This document shows positions 7,323 through 16,140 of a stretch of 64,000 bases of DNA, in pieces (within the stretch, counting starts at the first letter, position 1; the number at the start of each line of letters is the position of its first letter). The translations under genes and the position numbers were made by a program. The DNA comes from Paenibacillus sp. MAEPY2 (GTDB lineage Bacteria; Bacillota; Bacilli; Paenibacillales; Paenibacillaceae): contig NZ_AWUK01000035.1 of assembly GCF_000499205.1 (NCBI RefSeq), positions 35,999 to 99,998 of the forward strand. The letters run 5' to 3'. The notes below the pieces were generated by a model. That model did not search any database. It saw only the letters and a program-made list of their open reading frames with translations, and was not told the DNA's origin.

Positions 7323-9605
7323 TTATGCCGTCACAACTTGACCGGATTCAGCCACTTCGGCTTCTTTTTTGCGACGTCTGCCGCTCCAAAGGAAGTAAGC
7401 CAAGGTCAGCAGCACGGATACGCCTGCATAGATTGCCAGAATGCCGACCTGATGCCACATCACATCGAAGTTGCCACTGGATACAACTGCCTTGAAGCCC
7501 ATGATGCTGTGCGTCATTGGCAACCAAGGGCTAAATGCCTGAAGCCACGACGGAATCAGCTCTACCGGGAAGGTTCCCGCACTTGCTGCAAGTTGGAAGA
7601 CCAACAACAGAATGACAACATAACGTCCTGGCAGGTCAAGCCAGGTAACGAGGGCCTGAACAATAAACATAAAGGTCAGCCCCGTAAAGATCGTGAACAG
7701 ATAGAACAGCGGTACGCTGTGTGTTTCCAATCCAAGACCGTACAGCATGAAGCTTGCTACGATCACGGATTGGATGATGCTCACAAAGCCGAATACGAGT
7801 GTACGGCTGACGAAACGGTTCCAGCCCGTTGCGCCCGGTACGGAAGTTTCCCGCATTTTCAAAACAATCGTTGAGATCAGCGATCCAACAAACAAACCGA
7901 TGGACAGGAAGAACGGTGTCAAGCCTGTACCGTAATTACTTACGTTCTCTGTTGTGTTCTCGGACGTATTCACAGGTTCTGCGAACATGTTCACCACATC
8001 GTCTGTCTTTTTGACTTCTGACGTTTTCTGAGCAGCATCATTCAGCTTGGTAGCCAGTTCGCTTGAGCCGTCTTTCAGCTCTGTCAGGCCGTCCGCCAGC
8101 TTGCCTGCTCCGTCACCGAGTTGTTTAGAGCCGTCCGTGAGTGAACTCACGCCACCGCTCAGTTTACCCACACCTGTTTGCAGGGCTGTTGTACCTGAGC
8201 CCAATTGCTTGGCTCCATCTGCCAGCAACGTACCGCCACTTGCAGCTTCGCCCAGCTTGCCGCTGAACTGCTTCAGACCATCGGAGAGCTTCGCTCCGCC
8301 TTGGCTAAGCTGACCGGCGCCTGCCAGCAATTGCTGCTGTCCATCCACCAGCTGATTTGCGCCCGTAAGAAGCTGCTTTTGGCCTCCATGGAGCTCAGCT
8401 GCACCTGCTGCCAGTTGCTGATTGCCCTGATGCAGTTGATCTGCACCCTGCGCAAGCTTCTGTTCGCTCTCATGCAGCTGCTTACTTCCTTCGGCTACTG
8501 CCGCACTGGCCGCCAGCAGCTTCTGTACATCCTCACTGGCTGCCAATTCAGGGTTGGATGCAGCAAGCTGCTTCAAACCGTCTGCAACGCTCTGTGCACC
8601 GTCTGCAACCTTGCTGCTGCCGTCTACTGCCGATTGCAGGCCAGTTGCCAATGTGCCGCTGCCTTGCACTGCGCTTTGCAGACCATCGGACAGCTTCGCA
8701 CTGCCCTGCTCAGACGATTGCAGACCCGTTTGCAGCTTGCCTGCTCCGTCCACGGAAGACTTCAGTCCAGTTTCCAGCTTGGCACTGCCATCCTTCAACT
8801 GGTCTGCACCACTCTGAAGCTGGCTTGTTGCCGCCGCTTGAAGCTGCTGCAAACCGGATACCAGATTTGATGTTCCACTTTCAAGTTTGGTCGCACCCGT
8901 GTGTAGTGCACTGACACCATCACTTAATGGAGACAAGCCATCCTGCAGCTCCAATGTTCCGGATGCCAGCTTTTCCAAATTATCCTTGAGCTTCACAGCC
9001 CCATCATCGAGCTTGCCTGCGCCGGTATTCAAATCTCCTGCACCGTCGCCCGCTTCAGCCAATCCGTCCGATACTTCGGAAAACTTGTCGAGCAGTGTCT
9101 CTGCATAGGATTCCGTTACTTTGGCCGAAACCTTAGCTTTCAGATCCTTGATGGCCGTCTTGCCAATCTGCGCACCCACGAAGCTGTAATTGCCATTTGG
9201 TTCGTAGATCAGATCAGCCGGCTCGGGCTTGTCGTCAAGCAACGTGGTTGCCTGGGATGAAAAGTTTTCCGGGATCGTAATTTGCATATAATACTTGTCG
9301 TTTTCCATGCCTTCTTTGGCCTGGCTGGCACTGACAAAGTCCCATTTAAAATCTGCATTTTTCTTCAATTCATCGACGAGGTCGCTACCAACATGCAGCG
9401 ATTTGCCCTCCAGCTCTGCACCTTTATCAAGGTTGACCACTGCAACCGGCATTTCATCGACATGACCATATGGGTCCCAGTAAGCAGCCAAGTAAATACC
9501 GCTATATAGAATTGGAATAAACAAAATAGCAATGACGGGGATCAACACCTTCGGGTTTCTCACGGCCGATCCCACATCCTTGAAAAACACGGATAAAGAT
9601 TTCAT
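7323..9605 (-). CDS. yhgE: YhgE/Pip-family membrane protein
   Basis: This 760-residue protein belongs to the YhgE/Pip family, related to ABC-2-type membrane proteins and to the phage infection protein of lactococci. One N-terminal membrane helix (about residues 20-40) is followed by a large extracellular region. That region ends in a long series of degenerate 7- and 14-residue repeats of the form LxxGxxxL (about 195-555), predicted to form an extended helical stalk. Five or six membrane helices follow (about 575-740) and a basic tail (GRRRKKEAE). The ATG follows AGGGGAGA. The TetR gene lies directly upstream on the same strand, matching the yhgD-yhgE pair of Bacillus subtilis. The substrate or exact function is not known; export or surface protein assembly is plausible. 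Confidence 0.9.
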   Translation of the reverse strand: MKSLSVFFKDVGSAVRNPKVLIPVIAILFIPILYSGIYLAAYWDPYGHVDEMPVAVVNLDKGAELEGKSLHVGSDLVDELKKNADFKWDFVSASQAKEGMENDKYYMQITIPENFSSQATTLLDDKPEPADLIYEPNGNYSFVGAQIGKTAIKDLKAKVSAKVTESYAETLLDKFSEVSDGLAEAGDGAGDLNTGAGKLDDGAVKLKDNLEKLASGTLELQDGLSPLSDGVSALHTGATKLESGTSNLVSGLQQLQAAATSQLQSGADQLKDGSAKLETGLKSSVDGAGKLQTGLQSSEQGSAKLSDGLQSAVQGSGTLATGLQSAVDGSSKVADGAQSVADGLKQLAASNPELAASEDVQKLLAASAAVAEGSKQLHESEQKLAQGADQLHQGNQQLAAGAAELHGGQKQLLTGANQLVDGQQQLLAGAGQLSQGGAKLSDGLKQFSGKLGEAASGGTLLADGAKQLGSGTTALQTGVGKLSGGVSSLTDGSKQLGDGAGKLADGLTELKDGSSELATKLNDAAQKTSEVKKTDDVVNMFAEPVNTSENTTENVSNYGTGLTPFFLSIGLFVGSLISTIVLKMRETSVPGATGWNRFVSRTLVFGFVSIIQSVIVASFMLYGLGLETHSVPLFYLFTIFTGLTFMFIVQALVTWLDLPGRYVVILLLVFQLAASAGTFPVELIPSWLQAFSPWLPMTHSIMGFKAVVSSGNFDVMWHQVGILAIYAGVSVLLTLAYFLWSGRRRKKEAEVAESGQVVTA

Positions 9606-9667
9606 GTTATTTTCTCCCCTTGTTCTCTCTGCTCCATGAGCAGAATAACCAAAATATGAAATTCATT

Positions 9668-9723
9668 TGACCTGTTACGGAAAATTACCGAAACACGAAG
9701 TGACTACTTTCCTCAAACGGTCA
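9668..9723 (-). promoter_or_regulatory. candidate TetR operator half-sites upstream of yhgE
   Basis: The 208-bp gap contains TGACC at 9668-9672 and CGGTCA at 9718-9723, and a local dyad TACGGAAAATTACCG. The same CGGTCA half-site occurs twice upstream of the TetR gene. Shared sites at both promoters fit joint repression by that regulator; this is inference. Confidence 0.35.
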
Positions 9724-9732
9724 CTTTAGAGC

Positions 9733-9766
9733 AAAAAAACAAACCTGTCTCTCGACAAGCCTCACT
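9733..9766 (-). terminator. weak terminator after TetR gene
   Basis: On the minus strand AGGCTTGTC-GAGA-GACAGGTTT, with some G-U pairs, precedes a run of seven T. It would separate the TetR gene from yhgE only partly. Confidence 0.5.
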
Positions 9767-9813
9767 ACCTGCATGCTTATAATTAACCCATATTATAGTA
9801 GAATAAATTCGGG

Positions 9814-10398
9814 TTACGTTGCGGCAGCAATTCCTTCCATTAAGAAAAGGCGAAAGTAATTCTTGATTTCCTCTTTGCTCAGCGGCTCGTGCTGCTTGCT
9901 CCAATCTGAGGTGAGGGCAATGTACAAACGAATCATCATAAAGGCTACTACCTGTGGATCACAGTCACGAATCTCTCCGTTGCTCCTTGCCTTCTCTAGC
10001 TCCTGTGCCAGAAAATCAGAGATGACTTTCTCCACTTTCTCCAAACCTTCCTTGGCCTGAAGAGTTCCAAAATCCTTAAGCTCCTGGGACAATTTAACCA
10101 GCAAATCGTGATCACGGCGAAACTCCAGCAATGAATCAAGCACACGAAACAGATTATCAAAAAAAGCACTTTCCTGATGAACTTCACGGTGAGCAATGTT
10201 TTTCATTTCCTGGATTACTTCCACCAAAATCTGATCGAACAATTGTTCCTTATTCGTAAAGAACGTATAGATCGTTCCCTTGCCAACGTTTGCAATCTTC
10301 GCTACCTGATCCATCGTGGTTGCCTTGTATCCAAACATGGCAAAAGACTGCGAGGCTGCATGAATGACCTGCTGTCTCCTGTCAATCGGAGCCATCAT
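9814..10398 (-). CDS. TetR/AcrR-family transcriptional regulator (YhgD-like)
   Basis: This 194-residue repressor has the TetR N-terminal helix-turn-helix at about residues 8-55 (QSFAMFGYKATTMDQVAK, then VGKGTIYTFFTNKEQLF) and an all-helical ligand and dimer domain behind it. A GGAGGG box lies just before two adjacent ATG codons, so translation could begin at either. It precedes the yhgE-like gene on the same strand and most likely controls it, as the neighbouring yhgD does in Bacillus. CGGTCA half-sites upstream of both genes support autoregulation and coregulation. The inducer cannot be told from the sequence. Confidence 0.92.
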   Translation of the reverse strand: MMAPIDRRQQVIHAASQSFAMFGYKATTMDQVAKIANVGKGTIYTFFTNKEQLFDQILVEVIQEMKNIAHREVHQESAFFDNLFRVLDSLLEFRRDHDLLVKLSQELKDFGTLQAKEGLEKVEKVISDFLAQELEKARSNGEIRDCDPQVVAFMMIRLYIALTSDWSKQHEPLSKEEIKNYFRLFLMEGIAAAT

Positions 10399-10433
10399 AT
10401 CCCTCCTTATTTTCTTGATCGTTCTCTTTAAAT

Positions 10434-10463
10434 GACCAAAAATACAATTCGGTCACTCGGTCA
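10434..10463 (-). promoter_or_regulatory. candidate TetR operator
   Basis: Directly upstream of the TetR gene lies TGACC, then 12 bp, then CGGTCA-CT-CGGTCA (10450-10463). On the minus strand this reads TGACCGAGTGACCG, a direct repeat combined with an inverted half-site. The position 36-65 bp before the start codon fits an autoregulatory operator. Confidence 0.45.
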
Positions 10464-10752
10464 AAAACTAGATTACCACTCTCATCATCAGATTGCAACC
10501 CTAACATTAAAAATTTGTGTTAATTTTTTTTAACCGAAATGCAGTGGAAACTGCTCGTGTCGTCGTCTATAGTGTAAGATGACTCCAACAACACGGATAA
10601 AGACGAAGTTTCGATGTATCAGAACATCAACTATAGTGTAAATATGTAACGAATGAACATGATTTTCCGCTTCGCTGTATATTCATGTAGTAATGCAACG
10701 TGCGGTATGACTATGAGATGTTAAATTTAAATTGATGAATAAAGGTGAACTC
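10464..10752 (+). promoter_or_regulatory. upstream region of glycosyltransferase with direct repeats
   Basis: The gap holds two copies of CTATAGTGTAA about 65 bp apart (near 10567 and 10631). They may be binding sites for a regulator or alternative -10 regions. The gene itself begins with the RBS AAAGGTG at 10741. I see no other gene or structure here. Confidence 0.3.
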
Positions 10753-11973
10753 ATGCGAAAACCAAGAGTGCTCTTGTTATCCGAAGGTTTCGGCACCGGT
10801 CACACCCAGGCCGCCCATGCGCTCGCAAGCGGCATTAAGAAAGTCAGTCCACATGTGCATAGTCGGGTCATTGAGCTTGGCAAATTTTTAAATCCAACCA
10901 TGGCTCCGCTTATTCTGTCCGCTTACCGTAAGACGCTAACGGTTCAGCCCAAGCTGGTCAGTCTGCTGTATCGGACACAATACAACAAATCACTAAACGG
11001 ATTTACCAAACTGGCCTTGCACCGGATTTTCTATACACAGACGGCCCAAGTCGTATCCCAATTAAAACCTGATGCCGTGATCTGTACCCATCCTTTTCCA
11101 AATGCGGTCATCTCCCGACTGAAACGTCAGGGACTCGATATTCCATTGTACACGCTCGTCACAGACTATGACGTACATGCAACATGGATCAATCCCGAGG
11201 TCAACAAATATCTGGTATCCACACCGCAGGTAAAAGCTTTGCTTGAAATCAGGGGTGTTGAGCCCTCTCGCATCCAAATCACCGGCATTCCTGTACATCC
11301 TGATTTCTGGGAAGCTGGAGACAAAGTGAGCCTCCGACAGGAAATGGGGCTTCAGAACATGCCCACTGCTCTGCTGATGGGTGGCGGATGGGGACTTTCC
11401 TTTGATGAAGAGCATATGAAGGCTCTCGCCTCCTGGGCGGATCGGGTACAGCTGCTGTTCTGTCTGGGAAGCAATGAGAAAATGATTGCCAAGTTGAAGG
11501 AAATGCCCTGCTTCCAGCATCCGAATATACGCATTCTAGGCTATACCCGCGAGGTTAGCAAACTGATGGACGTATCCGATGTGCTCATTACAAAGCCAGG
11601 CGGCATGACTTGTACGGAAGCATTAGCTAAAGGCTTGCCGATGTTATTCGTGCCTCCATTACCGGGGCAGGAAGAAGAAAACTGTGAATATTTTGTACAA
11701 GCCGGATACGGCCAGGTCATTCACTCTGCTGACGTTATTACCAATCGCTTCAAGTATTTGAGTGAGCAGGTCTATGCACCACGTCAAGCTGAAAGCCAGC
11801 TGAAATCAGTCCACAAACCAGGCAGCAGGAGTACCTATGATCCAACATGTTGTGCCCAGGCTGTTCATGATTTATTGTTTCCGGCTACAGCGGAAGTCAC
11901 ATCCGCACCCAAGGAGCGCTTCACAGCCGGAATTGGGGCAACTTCGCTGTCAGGTACCCGAATCCCATTCTAG
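10753..11973 (+). CDS. MGDG synthase/UgtP-family diacylglycerol glycosyltransferase
   Basis: This 406-residue protein belongs to the family of processive diacylglycerol glucosyl- and galactosyltransferases that transfer sugar from UDP-hexose to diacylglycerol, making glycolipids that also anchor lipoteichoic acid. The N-terminal domain starts with SEGFGTGHTQAA, the family acceptor-binding loop. The C-terminal GT28-like domain has MGGGWG, TKPGGMTCTEA and PGQEEENCEY, which contact the nucleotide sugar. It should be a peripheral membrane enzyme on the cytosolic face. The ATG at 10753 has AAAGGTG 5 nt upstream; an in-frame ATG 21 nt earlier lacks a site. It is monocistronic with its own terminator. 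The sugar used cannot be decided from the sequence. Confidence 0.88.
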   Translation: MRKPRVLLLSEGFGTGHTQAAHALASGIKKVSPHVHSRVIELGKFLNPTMAPLILSAYRKTLTVQPKLVSLLYRTQYNKSLNGFTKLALHRIFYTQTAQVVSQLKPDAVICTHPFPNAVISRLKRQGLDIPLYTLVTDYDVHATWINPEVNKYLVSTPQVKALLEIRGVEPSRIQITGIPVHPDFWEAGDKVSLRQEMGLQNMPTALLMGGGWGLSFDEEHMKALASWADRVQLLFCLGSNEKMIAKLKEMPCFQHPNIRILGYTREVSKLMDVSDVLITKPGGMTCTEALAKGLPMLFVPPLPGQEEENCEYFVQAGYGQVIHSADVITNRFKYLSEQVYAPRQAESQLKSVHKPGSRSTYDPTCCAQAVHDLLFPATAEVTSAPKERFTAGIGATSLSGTRIPF

Positions 11974-12033
11974 CAGCTCTATGACCCCTTCTAATCGTTC
12001 TACGAGGACGTTTCATCTCTTAAGGACATGCAT

Positions 12034-12080
12034 AAAGAAGGTTCCCCTCCATTGATCCGGAAGGGAACCTTCTTTTATTT
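12034..12080 (+). terminator. terminator after glycosyltransferase
   Basis: AAGAAGGTTCCC pairs with GGGAACCTTCTT around an ATTGATC-containing loop and is followed by TTTATTT. It is a strong intrinsic terminator. Confidence 0.9.
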
Positions 12081-12250
12081 CCTTCATATCTCCGTATGAT
12101 TTGCTGGAAAAAAGGGTAATTTAAATAACAAGCCCTCATCAACAATTCAATTAAAAACGATGAAATAAAACTGTATTACAGGGCTTTTCGAGGTCTATGT
12201 AGTGAATACATAGTTAACTACCCTGCCTGTTTGCAGAATTTAAAGGTCAA

Positions 12251-13108
12251 TTACTTGTAAAAAGTATGATGCCCAATCGTTTTTACTTTTTTCTGAGAAC
12301 GAGCCACTGTCAGATCATCCGCAAGCGTCAATGACAAGAAATAATACGTATCATCGGCGACTTCCTTTTTCCCATTCAACGCTGCATTAACAGCCTTGAT
12401 ACTGTCCTCATTGGGAGTAACACGTTTCAAGCGCCCGTTCGCTACAGGACTGAATTGGGATTTTTGATAGATAACTTTGTAAATAGTATCGGGAAAATTG
12501 GCTGACCGCAGCCGGTTTAAGACAACATTGGCAACTGCCACTTTGCCTTCGTACGGTTCACCTTCCGCCTCTGCCATGACGATTTTTTGCAGCAGAAGCA
12601 GCTCTTTATCGGACACACTGTATGACCAGGCTGCAAGTTTCGAGTCTTCCTGGTTCAGAAGTTTGGTCCGTGTAAAGTAAAGTTTTTGGGGGGGAGTCGT
12701 AATTGCAGCTACCGCTTTGGCACGCTCTACTTTGGCCAATTTCAGAGCTGCCTCTTTTTTCGCTTTGGCCGCAGCTGCCGCTCGGGCCGCATGTTTAGCC
12801 TTGGCTTCTTTCTGTTCCTGCTCTTCCTGAGCAGCCGTCAGCCAGTTTTTGGCTGGGAGCGATTGGGTCCAGTAATCGGCCTGAATAGACGCATCAGCAG
12901 ACAGACTTGTCCCGTCTCCCATCATTCGCCTGTCTTCGCTAAAAGAATTTTCGCTATTTTCTGCCGAACCCGCAAGTTCAGTCATCTGTTTGCTATCACT
13001 TGCCTCATTCCACTTTCCAGTCGCCTGAACGACATTAGCCCCCACTATACATACAAGCAGCACAGATAACATCGGTGCCACCCAACGATTCTTGCTTATA
13101 ATATCCAT
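12251..13108 (-). CDS. SleB/CwlJ-type cell wall hydrolase, secreted
   Basis: This 285-residue protein has a signal peptide (residues about 8-30, WVAPMLSVLLVCIVGANVVQ), a disordered region and a charged alanine/lysine-rich coiled segment (about 115-150). The C-terminal SleB-type hydrolase domain has MAEAEGEPYEGKVAVANVVLNR with its conserved Glu, and a final HTFYK. Enzymes of this family cut the peptidoglycan glycan strand and are best known from spore germination, though many Paenibacillus members act in vegetative cells. The ATG at 13108 (MDIISKN) has AGGAGGA upstream; the longer frame lacks a site. It stands alone between converging genes. The exact bond cut and the timing are unknown. Confidence 0.87.
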   Translation of the reverse strand: MDIISKNRWVAPMLSVLLVCIVGANVVQATGKWNEASDSKQMTELAGSAENSENSFSEDRRMMGDGTSLSADASIQADYWTQSLPAKNWLTAAQEEQEQKEAKAKHAARAAAAAKAKKEAALKLAKVERAKAVAAITTPPQKLYFTRTKLLNQEDSKLAAWSYSVSDKELLLLQKIVMAEAEGEPYEGKVAVANVVLNRLRSANFPDTIYKVIYQKSQFSPVANGRLKRVTPNEDSIKAVNAALNGKKEVADDTYYFLSLTLADDLTVARSQKKVKTIGHHTFYK

Positions 13109-13238
13109 TCGAAGATTCCTCCTGTCGAAACAATTCCCTAATCTAAGTAACCACAAAAAAAGAATTTGAATAACGTTGGCTAATATTACATAGGGAATAA
13201 CGTAATGTCAATGTGATTTTATGTCATATCCATGAGTT

Positions 13239-13841
13239 TCAGGAAAAAGAAAACGCATCCACGACCTCATACATCGGCGACTGACCTGGCTGTGTCACAT
13301 AAAGCACAAAATCTTGTACCATCCAAGAATTAACACCCAAAAAGTCTTCAGGAAGCACTCCAAATATCCCTTTATCTTCATTTCCTGGGTCCTTACCCAT
13401 AAATTTACGCGCAATCGTAATATGAGGAGAATACGGTCTTAATTCGGCCTCGAATCCGAGGGAGGAAGTTGCGTCCACAATCCGTTTTTGTAGAAGATGA
13501 AGTTGATCCATATCTCCCTCAACACCTTTCCACAGCACCTTTGGTGCCTCTTTTAACCCAAACGTTCCCCATCCGGATAATTGCAGCTCAAAAGGCTGAA
13601 ATCCGTCCGTCGCCGAGCGCAGCGTTTTCCGAAGATGTCCAATGTCACTAACAAGGGTATCTCCCAGAAATTGCAATGTAATATGATAATCTCTATAATC
13701 GGTCCACTTGCGAAAATCAAGCTTTCCTTGCACTTGTTCGGCAGTCATCCGAAGTGAGTTCTGAATGGGTGCAGGCACCCGAAGTGCAGTGAATAATCGT
13801 TCCCGTCGGGATGGAAGATCCGTATATGAATATTTACTCAT
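13239..13841 (-). CDS. thpR: RNA 2',3'-cyclic phosphodiesterase
   Basis: This member of the 2H phosphoesterase superfamily has 200 residues, the usual ThpR/LigT length. The two catalytic motifs are visible: HITL at His53 and HITI at His140. The family hydrolyses 2',3'-cyclic phosphate ends of RNA to 2'-phosphates. The ATG at 13841 follows GAGGTG at 6 nt; a GTG 9 nt earlier is possible but overlaps the ribosome binding site. The gene is cytosolic and appears monocistronic. Confidence 0.9.
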   Translation of the reverse strand: MSKYSYTDLPSRRERLFTALRVPAPIQNSLRMTAEQVQGKLDFRKWTDYRDYHITLQFLGDTLVSDIGHLRKTLRSATDGFQPFELQLSGWGTFGLKEAPKVLWKGVEGDMDQLHLLQKRIVDATSSLGFEAELRPYSPHITIARKFMGKDPGNEDKGIFGVLPEDFLGVNSWMVQDFVLYVTQPGQSPMYEVVDAFSFS

Positions 13842-14030
13842 GGTAAACACCTCTTCTAAAGTTCGTTTTATTATTTCCTAGTCGTCTCTATGGTTTCAAG
13901 TTGGTTAATTATAGAGTGACACAATTTTTGGGATTTGCACATGAGGCTGTATTCCTGCCTTTTACGCACATCACCTTCTTTTCTGCTAAACTAAAACCAC
14001 AACATATTTGAATTCAGGAGGCCACTAACT

Positions 14031-14987
14031 ATGGGTAAAATTGTATGTTTTCCATCCCTGTCCACGAAACAGCAGCAACGGATTCTGGATGCAGCGCCAG
14101 GTTATACACTTACGATTGGCAAAGCCAAAGAGATTAATACATCGGAGTTAAAAGAAGCCGAAATTATCGTAGGCTGGTCTCCTCTCGTAACCGAGCATGC
14201 ACTCAAAGAAAACAGCCCTCTCAAATGGGTTCAAGTCTGGTCCGCAGGTGTGGACAACCTTCCATTCTCTGATCTGGAACAAAAAGGAATTTCATTAACC
14301 AGTGCTAATGGCGTACATGCCATTCCCATTACCGAGATTATTTTGGGCATGATGTTGTCCCACAGCCGCTGGCTCAGACAAGCGATGCTGCATCAGCAGC
14401 AGGCGGAGTGGAAATCACCAGGCAAAGCGCTTCCGGAATTGCATGGAAAAACAGCTGTTATCGTCGGTGTAGGAGAGATCGGATCAGAAACCGCGCGCAT
14501 TCTCAAAGCATTGGGCATGAACGTAATTGGGGTTCGGCGCTCCGGAAAGGACGTTCCGAATGTAGACCAAATGTACAATATGTCTGGTCTGCATGAAGCA
14601 CTGAGTCAAGGCGATTACGTCATTAATATTTTGCCACTTACAGATGAAACCCATCATATTTATAATCAGGCTGCATTTGAACATTTCAAATCCGGTACCT
14701 GCTTCGTCAATGTGGGACGTGGTCCAAGCGTGAATACGGAAGCCCTGCTGGATTCACTGGACAGTGGACAGGTTGCCTTTGCTGCACTTGATGTATTCGA
14801 GGAGGAACCACTGCCTTCCGACCATCCCCTGTGGAGTAAGGAAAACGTCCTGATTACGCCACACATTGCTGGAAGTACAGAACAATACACCGAACGGGCT
14901 CTTGATATTTTTGTGCAAAATCTGAAAGCGTATATCGACGGAAAGCCCCTGCCTGTCAATCTGGTAAATTATAGTCATAAATACTAA
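14031..14987 (+). CDS. D-isomer-specific 2-hydroxyacid dehydrogenase
   Basis: This 318-residue NAD(P)-dependent oxidoreductase interconverts a 2-hydroxy acid and a 2-oxo acid. The Rossmann motif GVGEIG is at residues 146-151, and the catalytic Arg230 (NVGRG), Glu259 (EEEP) and His278 (TPHIAG) are all present. It resembles the glyoxylate/hydroxypyruvate and phosphoglycerate branches, but the ACT domain of SerA is absent and the substrate cannot be assigned. The start has an AGGAGG box 8 nt upstream. It is a single gene flanked by a terminator that also serves the converging gene. Confidence 0.92.
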   Translation: MGKIVCFPSLSTKQQQRILDAAPGYTLTIGKAKEINTSELKEAEIIVGWSPLVTEHALKENSPLKWVQVWSAGVDNLPFSDLEQKGISLTSANGVHAIPITEIILGMMLSHSRWLRQAMLHQQQAEWKSPGKALPELHGKTAVIVGVGEIGSETARILKALGMNVIGVRRSGKDVPNVDQMYNMSGLHEALSQGDYVINILPLTDETHHIYNQAAFEHFKSGTCFVNVGRGPSVNTEALLDSLDSGQVAFAALDVFEEEPLPSDHPLWSKENVLITPHIAGSTEQYTERALDIFVQNLKAYIDGKPLPVNLVNYSHKY

Positions 14988-15051
14988 AAACGCTTGATGT
15001 TCCTATGTGAAATTGTACAAATCCATGTGAGGTATTTTTCCTATGAAAATC

Positions 15052-15100
15052 AAAAACCTCCACACCGGAAAATGGATTTTTTCCCGTGTGGAGGTTTTTT
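15052..15100. terminator. bidirectional terminator between converging genes
   Basis: AAAAACCTCCACACCGG pairs with the CCCGTGTGGAGGTTTTTT arm. T-runs flank the stem on both strands, so it can end the dehydrogenase transcript and the TRM11-like gene transcript from the opposite side. Confidence 0.88.
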
Positions 15101-15123
15101 CTGTTATTTTCAATACAATCGTG

Positions 15124-16101
15124 TTAAGTACATAGCCAAATGTGACGTATAAACGTGCCTTTGCTCACCGTTCGATACTGATCGATGTTCCACCCGGCAT
15201 CCAGAATGTGCCCCTCCACCCATTCGGTGGAAACGATAACTGCCCGTCCTGTCAGCTTACGCAGACTAGTTAACATGGCAAGTTGTTCCTCATCCGGAAG
15301 AACCGAGCACAGATTGTAAGGCATGTCCAGGATGGCTGCATCGTATGTCCCTTCCAGATCATTCATATCTCCGAGGGTAATTATGGCTGGATCATAACCA
15401 TAATGAGGAAGATTAATGCGCGCACCCTGTACCGCCAAAGGGTTCAAATCATTTCCCTTTGCCTCAATGCCCAACGACAATGCTTCAATGACAACCGTTC
15501 CCATTCCGCAGCACGGATCGAGTAACTGACGCCCCTGCACTTGCGGAATCGCAATATTGACCAATGCTCTGGCTAACGTTACACCCAGGCCTGTGGAATA
15601 ATTTTGCGGCTTCTGATGATGGGTTTGCCACGAGCGATCAGCTTCTGTCCATTGACCAAGGAGCCATTTCCCATTCGCATGGATTAGTCCGAAAGTCACA
15701 TCAGGCTGTTTCATCATCGCTTTGCCTCTAATACACATGCCCAGTTCTTTTTCCAGCAAACGGGAATGCGCATAATCCGGCATGTCATCTCCCTCTTTCA
15801 GGCAGACAACCTTGAACGTTTCACCAGAAGACAGATCGATTTGTGAAGCCGCAGGCTTCAAGCCCTCCACCGTATCTGCTTCAGCCATCATATCCAGTCT
15901 GCCTCGGACAAATGGACTTCTACCTGGTGGGATACATAGATTGGAGCGAACATAAGCATGATCACCGGAATGAATATCTGTGCCAGGAACGAGCATCGTT
16001 TCCAACTCCAGTTCACATAAAGCACGTTCATTCTCATGGCAAGCAAAGGTGTATACGTAACTTCCAGCAACTGAATCCTTGCTGTTTGTAGAGCTCAACA
16101 T
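15124..16101 (-). CDS. TRM11-like RNA methyltransferase
   Basis: This 325-residue protein has a C-terminal Rossmann S-adenosylmethionine domain with DPCCGMGT near residue 195 (motif I) and DMPYN near residue 256. The latter is the NPPY-type catalytic motif of N-methyltransferases that act on RNA or DNA bases. The N-terminal third is less conserved and may bind tRNA. The closest known group is the TRM11/UPF0020 family that makes N2-methylguanosine in tRNA. The ATG has AAGGAC upstream. Target and position of methylation are not visible. Confidence 0.85.
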   Translation of the reverse strand: MLSSTNSKDSVAGSYVYTFACHENERALCELELETMLVPGTDIHSGDHAYVRSNLCIPPGRSPFVRGRLDMMAEADTVEGLKPAASQIDLSSGETFKVVCLKEGDDMPDYAHSRLLEKELGMCIRGKAMMKQPDVTFGLIHANGKWLLGQWTEADRSWQTHHQKPQNYSTGLGVTLARALVNIAIPQVQGRQLLDPCCGMGTVVIEALSLGIEAKGNDLNPLAVQGARINLPHYGYDPAIITLGDMNDLEGTYDAAILDMPYNLCSVLPDEEQLAMLTSLRKLTGRAVIVSTEWVEGHILDAGWNIDQYRTVSKGTFIRHIWLCT

Positions 16102-16140
16102 GGTAGCCGTCCTTCATGTTTCTTCTATTATAAGAAGAGG

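Noticed and set aside
8047..8914. Several overlapping plus-strand frames opposite the YhgE-like gene
   Set aside because: They are the antisense of a GC-rich repeat array and show the same periodic pattern (CRP, ALPSS) without start signals.
8050..9050. Regular short repeats suggesting a CRISPR array or minisatellite
   Set aside because: The periodicity is that of coding heptads in the YhgE-like protein; the units are imperfect and there are no spacers.
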